From contig NZ_CP129613.1 in NCBI RefSeq assembly GCF_030486405.1, positions 1,612,001 through 1,676,000 on the forward strand: DNA of 64,000 bases, given 5' to 3'. The first letter of the stretch is position 1. Each line of letters starts with the position of its first letter. The notes under the pieces are model-generated. The model was not told where the DNA came from and searched no databases. It saw nothing but the letters and a program-made list of their open reading frames with translations. Of this stretch, positions 34,927 to 42,977 are shown in pieces. This stretch comes from Mycolicibacterium sp. HK-90. Its GTDB lineage: Bacteria; Actinomycetota; Actinomycetes; Mycobacteriales; Mycobacteriaceae. The translations under genes and the position numbers were made by a program.

Positions 34927-35511
34927 ATGGTTGATCGACCGAATCCTGACCGCCAGGTCCGCGGCGCCAAGCTGCGCGCGCTGGTCCTGGATGCCACGAT
35001 CGCCCGCATCGAAGCGGTCGGGATCGACAACGTCCGTATCGCCGACATCGCCGAAGCGGCCGGAGTCCACGAGACCTCGCTGTACCGCCGATGGAAGACG
35101 TTGTCCCGGTTGCTGGTCGACGCATTGGTCTCGCGTACGGCAGAGGAGATTCCGATACCCGACACCGGGTCGATCGAATCGGATCTGGAGACCTTCACGG
35201 CCGATCTCGCCCGCTTCGCCCAGACGCCTGCCGGGACCGCGATGATCCGCAGCACCGTGGTTTCGGATACCGACCCCGAAGTGGAGGCGGCCCGGCGCGA
35301 ATTCTGGTTGCAGCGCCTATCGGCTGCCGAGGAGATCATCACGCGCGGTATCGGCCGCGGCGAGGTCGCGGCCGATACCGATGCGCAGCTGGTGGTGCTG
35401 ACCCTCGGCGGGCTGGTCCACCTGTATGTGAGCCATATCGGCGACCCGATCCCGGTGGACCTGCCCCAGCGGGTGGTGCGCCTGATCCTGCCCGGGATCG
35501 CGCCGAAATAG
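34927..35511 (+). CDS. TetR-family regulator (AqdR-like)
   Basis: 194 aa. Helix-turn-helix RIADIAEAAGVHETSLYRRWKT follows a basic arm; the C-terminal domain (TAMIRSTVVSDTDPEVEAARREFW) is the common TetR dimer/ligand fold. Divergent from the carboxylesterase-monooxygenase-dioxygenase operon with two near-identical operators between, it should repress both and be released by the pathway substrate, as AqdR does for alkylquinolones. Its stop lies only 5 nt from the stop of the convergent HpaB-type gene. Confidence 0.85.
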   Translation: MVDRPNPDRQVRGAKLRALVLDATIARIEAVGIDNVRIADIAEAAGVHETSLYRRWKTLSRLLVDALVSRTAEEIPIPDTGSIESDLETFTADLARFAQTPAGTAMIRSTVVSDTDPEVEAARREFWLQRLSAAEEIITRGIGRGEVAADTDAQLVVLTLGGLVHLYVSHIGDPIPVDLPQRVVRLILPGIAPK

Positions 35512-35516
35512 TCGAC

Positions 35517-36992
35517 CTACACGAAGGATGGTGCCTGCTCGTCTTTTTCGGCGGTATCGGCGATTCGCAGCAGGGGGTCGACCAGTGACTCCGACATCTC
35601 GAACTGCGCGACATCGTGGTCGAGTTGATAAGACCGTGCGGCCGAACCGAGGTAGAACCGTTCGTACAGTTCGTTGCGCCCGCCCAGTGCGGTCCCGGCG
35701 AAGTCCCAGGCGGCCCGGAACAACCGGACACGCTCCTTGGCGTCGAACCGGTTGGCGCCCTGCAGATACTTGTCGAGTAGCGGGCGCAGTTCCGGATTGT
35801 CGAATGCGGCTTCCGACGGGGTAGCGAGCAGATTGTGGGAGCCGAGGAGCTTGATGATCTCATTCACTCGCGGGAACCACTGTGGCAACGTCGGACGCAA
35901 CGCCCGGAACGGGCGCTCATCGCAGAACCAGATGCCGTTGCCCCACTCCCGGGCGCCGGCCTCGGCGGCCACCAGCATCGCGCGCGTCATCTCCGCGTAC
36001 GTCCACAGTTCGCCGAGCAACTCCTTGGTACGCGGGTCCGACGCGTTGATCGACTTGCAGAACCTGCTGACCAGCTCGTAGGCGAATCGCAGCTTGGCCT
36101 CGGCGCGAATCGTGGTCTGCTGCATGATGTTGGCGGTCCAGCCGTTCATCATGGCCGCGTTCCACACTTCGGTGTTCCCGTCGATGAACACGCGGCTGCG
36201 CGGGATCTCGACATCGTCGAAGATCAGGAAGGCGTCCTGCTCGTCGAAGCGTCCCGAGAAGGGCGCGTCGAAATGGGCCATGTCAGTCGAGAACGCGTCC
36301 CGGCAGAGGAGTTTGAGACCAGGGGAGGCAATGGGGGTGGAGAACGCGATCGCGTACTTGTGTGCGTCTTTGGGCAGCGGCTGACCTGGGTAGACCGCGA
36401 CTTCGTCGGAGAACGGTGCAAGTGTGCTGAGCACCATCGCGCCGCGCACCACGATGCCTTCCGCGGTGTCGGCAACCTTGTGCAGTGCCATCTGGCCGTC
36501 GGCCGCCGCGAGGTCCCCCAAGGCCTTGTCGACGGTCGGCCGGATGATCGCATGCGTCAGCGCCAGGTCGTCACGCGCCAGATCGGCCTGGAATCGTACG
36601 AGATTCGCTGCACCCTCTTCGTTTCCATTGCGTGACCAGATGTCGGACCGCCCGGCATGGCCGGCGAGGGAGACGTTGACGTAGTCGGGCGACCGCCCGA
36701 GCAATCCGACTGAATACCGAGCCGCGTGCGCCAACGCTTTCCCGCGGCGGGCGATGTCCTCGCGCGAGCGCGGGATCAGGTGGCTGATGTTGGTGAGCTC
36801 ACCGGTTTCCGGATGCGCGAACAGACAGTCACCGGCGTGGTCGTGCTGCAGGTCGTAGAGTCCGGCCACCGATTGCACCGCGCCGGCGAACGGTTCGAAT
36901 TCCGTTACGTCGGACACCCGTTGGCCGCCGATCCACACTTCGCGCCCGTCACGCAACCCCGAGATGTATTCCTTGCCGGTTCGTGCCGCCAT
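35517..36992 (-). CDS. HpaB-family 4-hydroxyphenylacetate 3-hydroxylase-like monooxygenase
   Basis: 491 aa. The protein has the HpaB fold: N-terminal GKEYISGLRDGREVWIGGQRV, central AINVSL-like YVNVSLAGHAG, IVVRGAMVLSTLAPFSDE with the flavin loop, and a C-terminal acyl-CoA-dehydrogenase-like helical bundle. Members use free FADH2 from a separate reductase to hydroxylate phenols ortho to OH; related members (4-hydroxybutyryl-CoA dehydratase) need an Fe-S cluster whose cysteines are absent here. ATG 36992 follows GGAGGAGACGTA. It is divergent from the UbiD decarboxylase module, suggesting it makes or uses a hydroxylated aromatic acid of that pathway. A reductase is not adjacent; the flavin reductase at 60788 could serve. 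Confidence 0.82.
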   Translation of the reverse strand: MAARTGKEYISGLRDGREVWIGGQRVSDVTEFEPFAGAVQSVAGLYDLQHDHAGDCLFAHPETGELTNISHLIPRSREDIARRGKALAHAARYSVGLLGRSPDYVNVSLAGHAGRSDIWSRNGNEEGAANLVRFQADLARDDLALTHAIIRPTVDKALGDLAAADGQMALHKVADTAEGIVVRGAMVLSTLAPFSDEVAVYPGQPLPKDAHKYAIAFSTPIASPGLKLLCRDAFSTDMAHFDAPFSGRFDEQDAFLIFDDVEIPRSRVFIDGNTEVWNAAMMNGWTANIMQQTTIRAEAKLRFAYELVSRFCKSINASDPRTKELLGELWTYAEMTRAMLVAAEAGAREWGNGIWFCDERPFRALRPTLPQWFPRVNEIIKLLGSHNLLATPSEAAFDNPELRPLLDKYLQGANRFDAKERVRLFRAAWDFAGTALGGRNELYERFYLGSAARSYQLDHDVAQFEMSESLVDPLLRIADTAEKDEQAPSFV

Positions 36993-37259
36993 TACGTCTC
37001 CTCCGATGGTGGTGATGCGACTTCGTCGTGGCCCGCTGTGGCTTTCGGGCCATCGGCTTTCCGGTGATGACGCTATGAATCGGCCGTGGGGGCGGCAACG
37101 CCGTCGGTCCGGCAGCCGGAACGGTCGACATCTGCCGAGCGGATGGCTGGTATCCAAACTATCTATTGGACATATGGGTGTCGACGTCCCAAGGTGGAAG
37201 TGCCGGCCCGTTCGACGGGCTCGATGCGCGAAACACATTCGGATGCAAGGGGTTGAGAC
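36993..37259. promoter_or_regulatory. 267-nt divergent promoter region between hydroxylase and decarboxylase genes
   Basis: No ORF of note. An inverted repeat TCCAA-N8-TTGGA lies at 37153-37170 next to CATATG, in a locally AT-rich patch (CTATCTATTGG). It could be an operator shared by both genes, with the LysR or IclR proteins of the island as candidate binders. Only the repeat itself is seen. Confidence 0.4.
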
Positions 37260-38699
37260 ATGGCGGTTTTCCGTGACTTGCGGCATTACATCGACACTCT
37301 GACCGAGAAACTCGGTGCCGATGAGGTGCAGACGATCAAGGGCGCCAACTGGGATCTCGAAATCGGTTGCATCACGGAGCTGTCGGCCGAGAAAGAGGGC
37401 CCGGCATTGCTTTTCGACGACATCCCCGGATATCCGTCGGGATACCGCGTGTTCACCAATTTCATGGGGACCGTGTCGCGCTGCGCCGTCGCCCTGGGTT
37501 TGCCCGCCGACACCTCCGCGATGGACATCATCCGCGCGTGGAAGGACCTCGGTAAGCGCATCGAACCCATTCCGCCCGTTGAGGTTTCCGAGGGCGCGAT
37601 CCTGGAGAACGTACTCGAGGGCGACGACGTGGACCTGGAGATGTTCCCGACCCCACGGTGGCACGACGGAGACGGCGGGCGCTACATCGGAACCGCGTGC
37701 ATGGTCATCACGCGTGACCCGGACACCGGCTGGGTCAACGTCGGCACGTACCGGGGGTGCGTGCAGGGCAAGGACCGGCTGTCGCTGTGGATGCTCGGAA
37801 ACCGGCACGCGCTCGCGATCGCCAAGAAGTACTGGGATCGGGGCAGCGCGTGCCCGATCGCGGTGGTGGTCGGTTGCGATCCCATCCTGACCACAGCTGC
37901 CGCCATCGCGGCCCCGTCTGGAGTGTGCGAGTACGACGTCGCGGGCGGACTTCGGGGCGTCGGCGTCGAGGTCATCTCTGCGCCCGGCACCGGACTGCCG
38001 ATCCCGGCCAACGCCGAGATCGTCTTCGAGGGCGAGATGCCGCCGGTGGAGGAAGAGTCGGTGCACGAAGGTCCGTTCGGGGAATGGACCGGCTACTTCA
38101 CCCACGCCGGCGATGAGACGGTCGTGCGCGTGCAGCGGATCCTGCATCGGAATTCGCCGATCATCCTCGGCGCCCCGCCGATGATCCCCACCGTACCCGC
38201 CGGCGATCAGGCGGTGCCGCTGTACTCGGCATCGGTCACTTGGGACCACCTGGAGGCCTCCGGTGTGCAGAACATCAAGGGCGTCTGGGCATACGCGCGT
38301 CAGCTCATGATGGTGATCTCGATCGAGCAGACGGGTGCGGGTGACGCCATGCATGCGCTGCTCGCCGCCGCCGGCCGCAAGCGCACCGGGGGTGTGGACC
38401 GCTATTTCGTCGTGGTCGACGAGGACATCGACATCACCGACATCAACCATGTGTTGTGGGCGTTGTTCACCCGCGTCGACCCCGCCGAATCGATCCACGT
38501 CTTGCGCACGCCCACTACCGCGATCGACCCGCGGTTGTCGCCCGCCAAGCGTGAAGCCGGCGACATGTCGATGGGAATCGTCTTGATCGATGCGTGTAAG
38601 CCGTTCGCGTGGAAGGACTCGTACCCGCGGGCGAACCGGTTCGACGAGCCGTACCGGGCGCAGATCCGGGATCGGTGGAAGGCGACGCTGCCGCTCTGA
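37260..38699 (+). CDS. UbiD-family prenylated-FMN-dependent aromatic (de)carboxylase
   Basis: 479 aa. UbiD enzymes reversibly decarboxylate aromatic or alpha,beta-unsaturated acids using prenylated FMN with K+/Mn2+. Seen here: an N-terminal MAVFRDLRHYIDTL domain, the ITRDPDTGWVNVGTYR strand with conserved Arg, the PIAVVVGCDP motif, and the catalytic Glu pair in HEGPFGEWTGY. Length is typical. It is followed by a PNPOx-like flavin protein and UbiX, resembling hydroxyarylic-acid decarboxylase operons (vanillate and 4-hydroxybenzoate types). AAGGGG precedes the ATG. Substrate unknown; probably a hydroxybenzoate. Confidence 0.9.
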   Translation: MAVFRDLRHYIDTLTEKLGADEVQTIKGANWDLEIGCITELSAEKEGPALLFDDIPGYPSGYRVFTNFMGTVSRCAVALGLPADTSAMDIIRAWKDLGKRIEPIPPVEVSEGAILENVLEGDDVDLEMFPTPRWHDGDGGRYIGTACMVITRDPDTGWVNVGTYRGCVQGKDRLSLWMLGNRHALAIAKKYWDRGSACPIAVVVGCDPILTTAAAIAAPSGVCEYDVAGGLRGVGVEVISAPGTGLPIPANAEIVFEGEMPPVEEESVHEGPFGEWTGYFTHAGDETVVRVQRILHRNSPIILGAPPMIPTVPAGDQAVPLYSASVTWDHLEASGVQNIKGVWAYARQLMMVISIEQTGAGDAMHALLAAAGRKRTGGVDRYFVVVDEDIDITDINHVLWALFTRVDPAESIHVLRTPTTAIDPRLSPAKREAGDMSMGIVLIDACKPFAWKDSYPRANRFDEPYRAQIRDRWKATLPL

Positions 38700-39187
<488 letters not shown>

Positions 39188-39188
<1 letters not shown>

Positions 39189-39811
39189 TGGCCGAAATGC
39201 CGATGCGAATCATCGTGGGCATCAGCGGTGCCAGCGGCGCACCGTTCGCGGTGCGGTTGTTGGAGACGCTACGCGAGATGCCCGATGTGGAAACCCATTT
39301 GGTGATGAGTACCTGGGGAAAGTCGAACATCGAGGTGGAGACCGACCGCACGGTGTCCGAGATCGTTGCCTTGGCCGATGTCACCTACAAGCTCGGTGAG
39401 CAGGGTGCCGCGATCTCATCCGGTTCGTTTCGCACCGCCGGGATGATCATCGTGCCGTGCAGCATGAGAACGTTGTCCGCCATCCGCTATGGGATGGCGG
39501 ACAACCTCATCTGCCGGGCCGCGGACGTGGTGCTCAAGGAGGGGCGGCAGCTGGTGCTGGTGCCGCGGGAGACCCCGCTGAACACCATCCACCTGGAAAA
39601 CATGCTCGCGTTGAGCAGGATGGGCGCGCGGGTGGTGCCGCCGATGCCGGCCTTCTACAACCATCCGCGAACAATCGGCGACATCATCGATCACGTCGTG
39701 GTGCGCATTCTCGATCAGTTCGGGCTGGATGCCCCACAGGCGAAAAGGTGGCGCGGACTGAGTGCGGCGCGCCGGGACCGGCCGGCCCATGCCGGCCACG
39801 ACCTCACCTAG
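39188..39811 (+). CDS. UbiX-family flavin prenyltransferase
   Basis: 207 aa. UbiX transfers a dimethylallyl group to reduced FMN, making the prenyl-FMN cofactor of UbiD. The FMN-binding GISGASGAPFAVRLLE, the central SSGSFRTAGMIIVPCSMRTLSAIRYGMADNLICRAADVVLKE and the VPRETPLNTIHLENML phosphate-binding part are all present. Length is typical. Its presence in the same transcript as UbiD implies cofactor made on site. Its last 8 nt overlap the convergent LysR gene. A C-terminal tail (RRDRPAHAGHDLT) goes beyond the usual end. Confidence 0.93.
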
Positions 39812-40709
39812 GCCGGCGGCGCCGCGCACGTGCCGACACGGTCGTGGCATGCTCGACGAAGGCCTGCGCGGCGGGATTGAGGGTGGGACGATCGCGCCAG
39901 ATCATCCCGAGCCGGCCGGGCGGCAGATCGGGCACCGGCACACCGGCCAGCTGATCACTTTGGGCCAGAGCTGATTCGGGGACCAATCCGACGCCGAGCC
40001 CCTGCTCGACGAGCGCCACCAAAACATCTGGGTCACTGGCCTCGAAGGCGATCCGCGCACGCACCCCCGCGCGCTCGAGGGCCCGGTCGAGTTGCCAACG
40101 CAGCCCGGAGCCCTCGGGCAGCGCGATCAATGGATGATCGGCCAACTCGCCGAGCGACGCCTCGTCACGATGGGCCAGCGCGGATGATGGTGGCAGTATG
40201 GCGATCACCGCCTCTCGGTGCAGTTCACGAACCTGCATGCCGCGCGTCGTGGCATCGGTGAGGCTCGTGAACGCCACATCCAATCTGCCGTCGGAGATGC
40301 GCTGTGTGAGCATCGAGGCAGCATCCTCGACCAGCGACAGGTCGACCCCGGGATGCCTGCGATGAAATGAGGCCAACAGCTGGGGGAGGTCGATGCTGCG
40401 GGGAGAGATGGAGGTGATGGTCCCGATGGCTACCCGGCCATGCAGCAGGCCGGTGAGGCCATCGACGGCGGCGCGTCCGGATGCGAGCGCATCCATCGCC
40501 GCGCGCACGTGGGGTAGAAGGGCTTCGCCGGCAGCGGTGAGCTTCGCCGCGCGCGGGTGTCGCTCGAAGAGTTGCTGCCCGACCTCGCGTTCGAGCGCCT
40601 TGATGTGTGCGCTGACACCGGATTGTGCGAGATGCAGGCGCGACCCGGCGGCGGTGAAGGTGCCCTCCTCCGCGACCGCGACGAAGCACTGCAACTGGTG
40701 GATGTCCAT
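39804..40709 (-). CDS. LysR-family transcriptional regulator
   Basis: 301 aa. N-terminal helix-turn-helix FTAAGSRLHLAQSGVSAHIKALEREVG, the LysR hallmark, followed by a two-lobe periplasmic-binding-like effector domain (GRVAIGTITSISPRSIDL). It lies at the end of the SnoaL transcript, 2 nt after that stop, and converges on UbiX. It is a candidate activator for the decarboxylase or the SnoaL/SDR genes; a LysR gene is usually divergent from its target, which is not the case here, so the target is uncertain. Confidence 0.9.
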   Translation of the reverse strand: MDIHQLQCFVAVAEEGTFTAAGSRLHLAQSGVSAHIKALEREVGQQLFERHPRAAKLTAAGEALLPHVRAAMDALASGRAAVDGLTGLLHGRVAIGTITSISPRSIDLPQLLASFHRRHPGVDLSLVEDAASMLTQRISDGRLDVAFTSLTDATTRGMQVRELHREAVIAILPPSSALAHRDEASLGELADHPLIALPEGSGLRWQLDRALERAGVRARIAFEASDPDVLVALVEQGLGVGLVPESALAQSDQLAGVPVPDLPPGRLGMIWRDRPTLNPAAQAFVEHATTVSARARRRRPR

Positions 40710-40711
40710 TC

Positions 40712-41173
40712 TCAGCCAAATCTAGCTTCCGAACCCGATTCCGGCGGCTCCTCGGACAACGGTGTCACCTGGTAGGACAGCAGGCGCCAACGCCCGCCGG
40801 TGCGTCGCCAGACAACCAGCATCGACCAGAACACGCCGTCGCTGACCTGGCCGGCCACCGCCGGTGAGGTGCCCGGGTCATTGCCGTCCAGTGTTCCCTT
40901 CAGCGATTGTTTGCCCCAGCAGAGTGCGATATCGCCGAATGTCTTGACCTGCAGATCGAAGTACTCCATCTCAAGGTCTCGTGAGTTCATCGTGGTCTGG
41001 ATGTGCTCTTCGGCCGTGATCAGGTCCCCGGGAAGCTCGGTGCCCAGAAACTCGGCATCGTGCAGATCCACCAGTGCCGCGTGGTCGCGGGTGAGGATGG
41101 CTTCCTTCATCCTGGGGTACTGGGCGAGCACCTCGGCAACGGCTGCCGGGTCATTGACGAGATAGTTGGGCAC
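40712..41173 (-). CDS. SnoaL-like / nuclear-transport-factor-2-fold protein
   Basis: 153 aa starting VPNYLVNDPAAVAEVLAQYPRMKEAI. The pattern of an N-terminal helix pair followed by a curved sheet (VSDGVFWSMLVVWRRTGGRWRLLSYQVTPL) is that of the SnoaL/NTF2 superfamily, whose members are cyclases, isomerases or small ring-hydroxylase beta-like subunits. No catalytic His-Asp pair can be assigned securely. GTG 41173 has GGAGG in front. It is co-transcribed with the LysR gene. Confidence 0.75.
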   Translation of the reverse strand: MPNYLVNDPAAVAEVLAQYPRMKEAILTRDHAALVDLHDAEFLGTELPGDLITAEEHIQTTMNSRDLEMEYFDLQVKTFGDIALCWGKQSLKGTLDGNDPGTSPAVAGQVSDGVFWSMLVVWRRTGGRWRLLSYQVTPLSEEPPESGSEARFG

Positions 41174-41304
41174 GTTTCCTCCGATTCTCTTGGGGAGTAA
41201 GTCAATTGGTGTCGCGGATCGCATCTCTCGCGTCGGGTGCGGATGAACAGCACCCAGCCATTGGGCCAAAGGCGAGGGAAAGAATGGGATTGCGCCCCGG
41301 TAGC

Positions 41305-41321
41305 GATCGGTGACACCGATC
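41305..41321. promoter_or_regulatory. 17-bp palindrome upstream of the SnoaL-LysR pair
   Basis: GATCGGTG-A-CACCGATC, perfect 8-bp arms with one central base, in the 213-nt gap between the SDR stop (41387) and the SnoaL start (41173) on the minus strand. It may be an operator for SnoaL-LysR. The loop is too short for a terminator hairpin. Confidence 0.5.
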
Positions 41322-41386
41322 CAAGCGCACGCGTAGGGCCAACTCTATCAGAGAGCCGGCCCCTGCGCGCCAGAGAAGGTATCGAC

Positions 41387-42202
41387 TCAGGAAATCAGTT
41401 CCCCGCCAAGGGGAACCAGCCCGCGGCTGTGCAGGCCGCCGTCGGAGTTGATCACACAGCCGGTGACCGACTTCGTGCGTTCCTTGCAGGCGAGGTACAC
41501 GTATGCCCAGGAATGGTCGGCGGGTTCGGACGCGACCTGCAGCGGGTTGGTGCGGCGGATCAACGTCGCCAGGTCCGGCATGTCGGCCAGCCGCTGTTGT
41601 CCGGTAGCTGTCGCGTCAAGGCCGCGCAGCGCGGTGACGGTGCCGCCCGGTGCCACCGCGTTGACCCGGATCTCCGGTGCGAGCTCGAAGGACAGCTGCG
41701 CCAGCAGTCCGCGTACGGCGAACTTCGAACCGGTGTAGAGCGGGCCGCCGCCCCCTGGCAGATAGCCGGCGTTCGAGATGGTGAGGACAACATTGCCCTG
41801 CGCCTTCTTGAGTTCGGGCAGCGCGGCTTTCACCGCAAGCAGTGTTCCCTTGACGTTCACGTCGAACATCTCGCTGAATGCCGCGTCGAGGGTGTCGTCC
41901 GGCAGGCTCTCGAGCGATGCGAAATAGTCGAAGATGCCGGCGACCGTGACGAGCACATCGACGCCGCCGAACTCGCGTACGGTCTCTGCGACACACCGTT
42001 GGTGATCGCCGTACCGTCTCACATCCCCCTCGGTGGCCCACACGTTCTGCCGCGCACGCAGATCGGCGACCGCGTCGCCGTCCCGGTCGAGCACCGAAAC
42101 CCGTGCGCCTTCGGCCACGAACCGGTCTACGACCGCCCTCCCGATTCCGGTGCCGCCCCCCGTGACCAACACCGTCTTGTCCGTCAGCCATCCATCCGTC
42201 AT
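41387..42202 (-). CDS. SDR resembling cis-dihydrodiol dehydrogenase (BphB/HcaB type)
   Basis: 271 aa. NAD motif TGGGTGIGRAVVDRF, catalytic Ser in TISNAGYLPGGGG and YTGSK, and a C-terminal GCVINSDGGLHSRG. The N-terminus and the lengthened GDVRRYGDHQRCVAE segment match dihydrodiol dehydrogenases that rearomatise the cis-diol formed by a Rieske dioxygenase to a catechol. It is the last gene of the operon with Rieske alpha and beta subunits and overlaps the small 83-aa gene by 4 nt (ATGA), which supports that role. Confidence 0.85.
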   Translation of the reverse strand: MTDGWLTDKTVLVTGGGTGIGRAVVDRFVAEGARVSVLDRDGDAVADLRARQNVWATEGDVRRYGDHQRCVAETVREFGGVDVLVTVAGIFDYFASLESLPDDTLDAAFSEMFDVNVKGTLLAVKAALPELKKAQGNVVLTISNAGYLPGGGGPLYTGSKFAVRGLLAQLSFELAPEIRVNAVAPGGTVTALRGLDATATGQQRLADMPDLATLIRRTNPLQVASEPADHSWAYVYLACKERTKSVTGCVINSDGGLHSRGLVPLGGELIS

Positions 42203-42450
42203 AGCCGCGCCTGATCGTCGGACGTGACGAAATCGGGTTCCTCAACCCCTATGCCGGGCCGGCAGGGGCCGATCGATCCCTCCAGCATCCGCGTGAAGGT
42301 ATCGGTGGTCTGCCATGTCAGTGCCTCCAGCTCAACCGGGTCCAGGCGGATGGTGGTGCCGCGCCGGGGTGAGCTGATCTGCAGGCGCTCTCCGTTGCCG
42401 GTGCTGACGACCTCAAGGACGACGTCGGCGAATTCGTTACTGAGACGCAT
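42199..42450 (-). CDS. small conserved protein of the Rieske operon (83 aa)
   Basis: Starts MRLSNEFADVVLEVVSTGNGERLQIS. A compact beta-rich N-terminal half (with RGTTIRLDPVELEAL) is followed by an acidic C-terminal tail. No cysteine pairs, so it is not a ferredoxin. It lies 2 nt after the beta-subunit stop and overlaps the SDR start, so it is surely translated with them. Small proteins of this size in similar actinobacterial clusters are labelled dihydrodiol-dehydrogenase-related, without evidence. It could be an assembly or stability factor. Confidence 0.7.
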   Translation of the reverse strand: MRLSNEFADVVLEVVSTGNGERLQISSPRRGTTIRLDPVELEALTWQTTDTFTRMLEGSIGPCRPGIGVEEPDFVTSDDQARL

Positions 42451-42452
42451 TG

Positions 42453-42977
42453 TCACAAGAAGATCCCCAGGTTCGCCGTCAACAAGGTGGTATGGGCCAG
42501 GTGAACTGTGCGCCGGGCCAGGCGCCAACCGTCGGCGGTGTCGCGCAGCACATCGAAACGCTCACCGACCAGGATGTCGTAATCCGCCAGATCGCCCTGT
42601 GCCCGGTAGCAGAGGAAATTGCTGCGCACGTTGTACTCGTCGTCACCTAATGGATCGACTCGCACATTGGTGATGAGACGCTGAGTGCGCGACGGCGGAT
42701 CCTCGGCGTACGCGTGCTCGGTATACAGCCGCGCCACCCGCATCTTCATCGACGCGATGGTGTCCTTCATGTGGAATCCGGTCGGGGAGAACTCCAGGTT
42801 GCGAGCCTCCGGCCCGCGGGTCACCCGGATCGGCATCAGGTACTCGAGATCGTCGGCGAGGCCGCTGAGCCACAGGTCGAACTCGTGGTGATCCAGCCGC
42901 TCGGCCTCCAGGTACAGAAACCGGGCACAGTCGGCGGTGACATCGCGGGTGAGGCCGACTGGGGCATCGATGCTCAT
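42453..42977 (-). CDS. Rieske aromatic-ring-hydroxylating oxygenase, beta subunit (system 1)
   Basis: 174 aa, the NTF2-like structural subunit of alpha3beta3 ring-hydroxylating oxygenases. Typical markers are FLYLEAERLDHHEFDLWLSGLADDLEYLMPIR near the N-terminus, HAYAEDPPSRTQRLITNV mid-protein and GERFDVLRDTADGWRLARRTVHL at the end. It contributes to assembly rather than catalysis. Its ATG overlaps the alpha-subunit stop by 4 nt. Confidence 0.93.
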   Translation of the reverse strand: MSIDAPVGLTRDVTADCARFLYLEAERLDHHEFDLWLSGLADDLEYLMPIRVTRGPEARNLEFSPTGFHMKDTIASMKMRVARLYTEHAYAEDPPSRTQRLITNVRVDPLGDDEYNVRSNFLCYRAQGDLADYDILVGERFDVLRDTADGWRLARRTVHLAHTTLLTANLGIFL

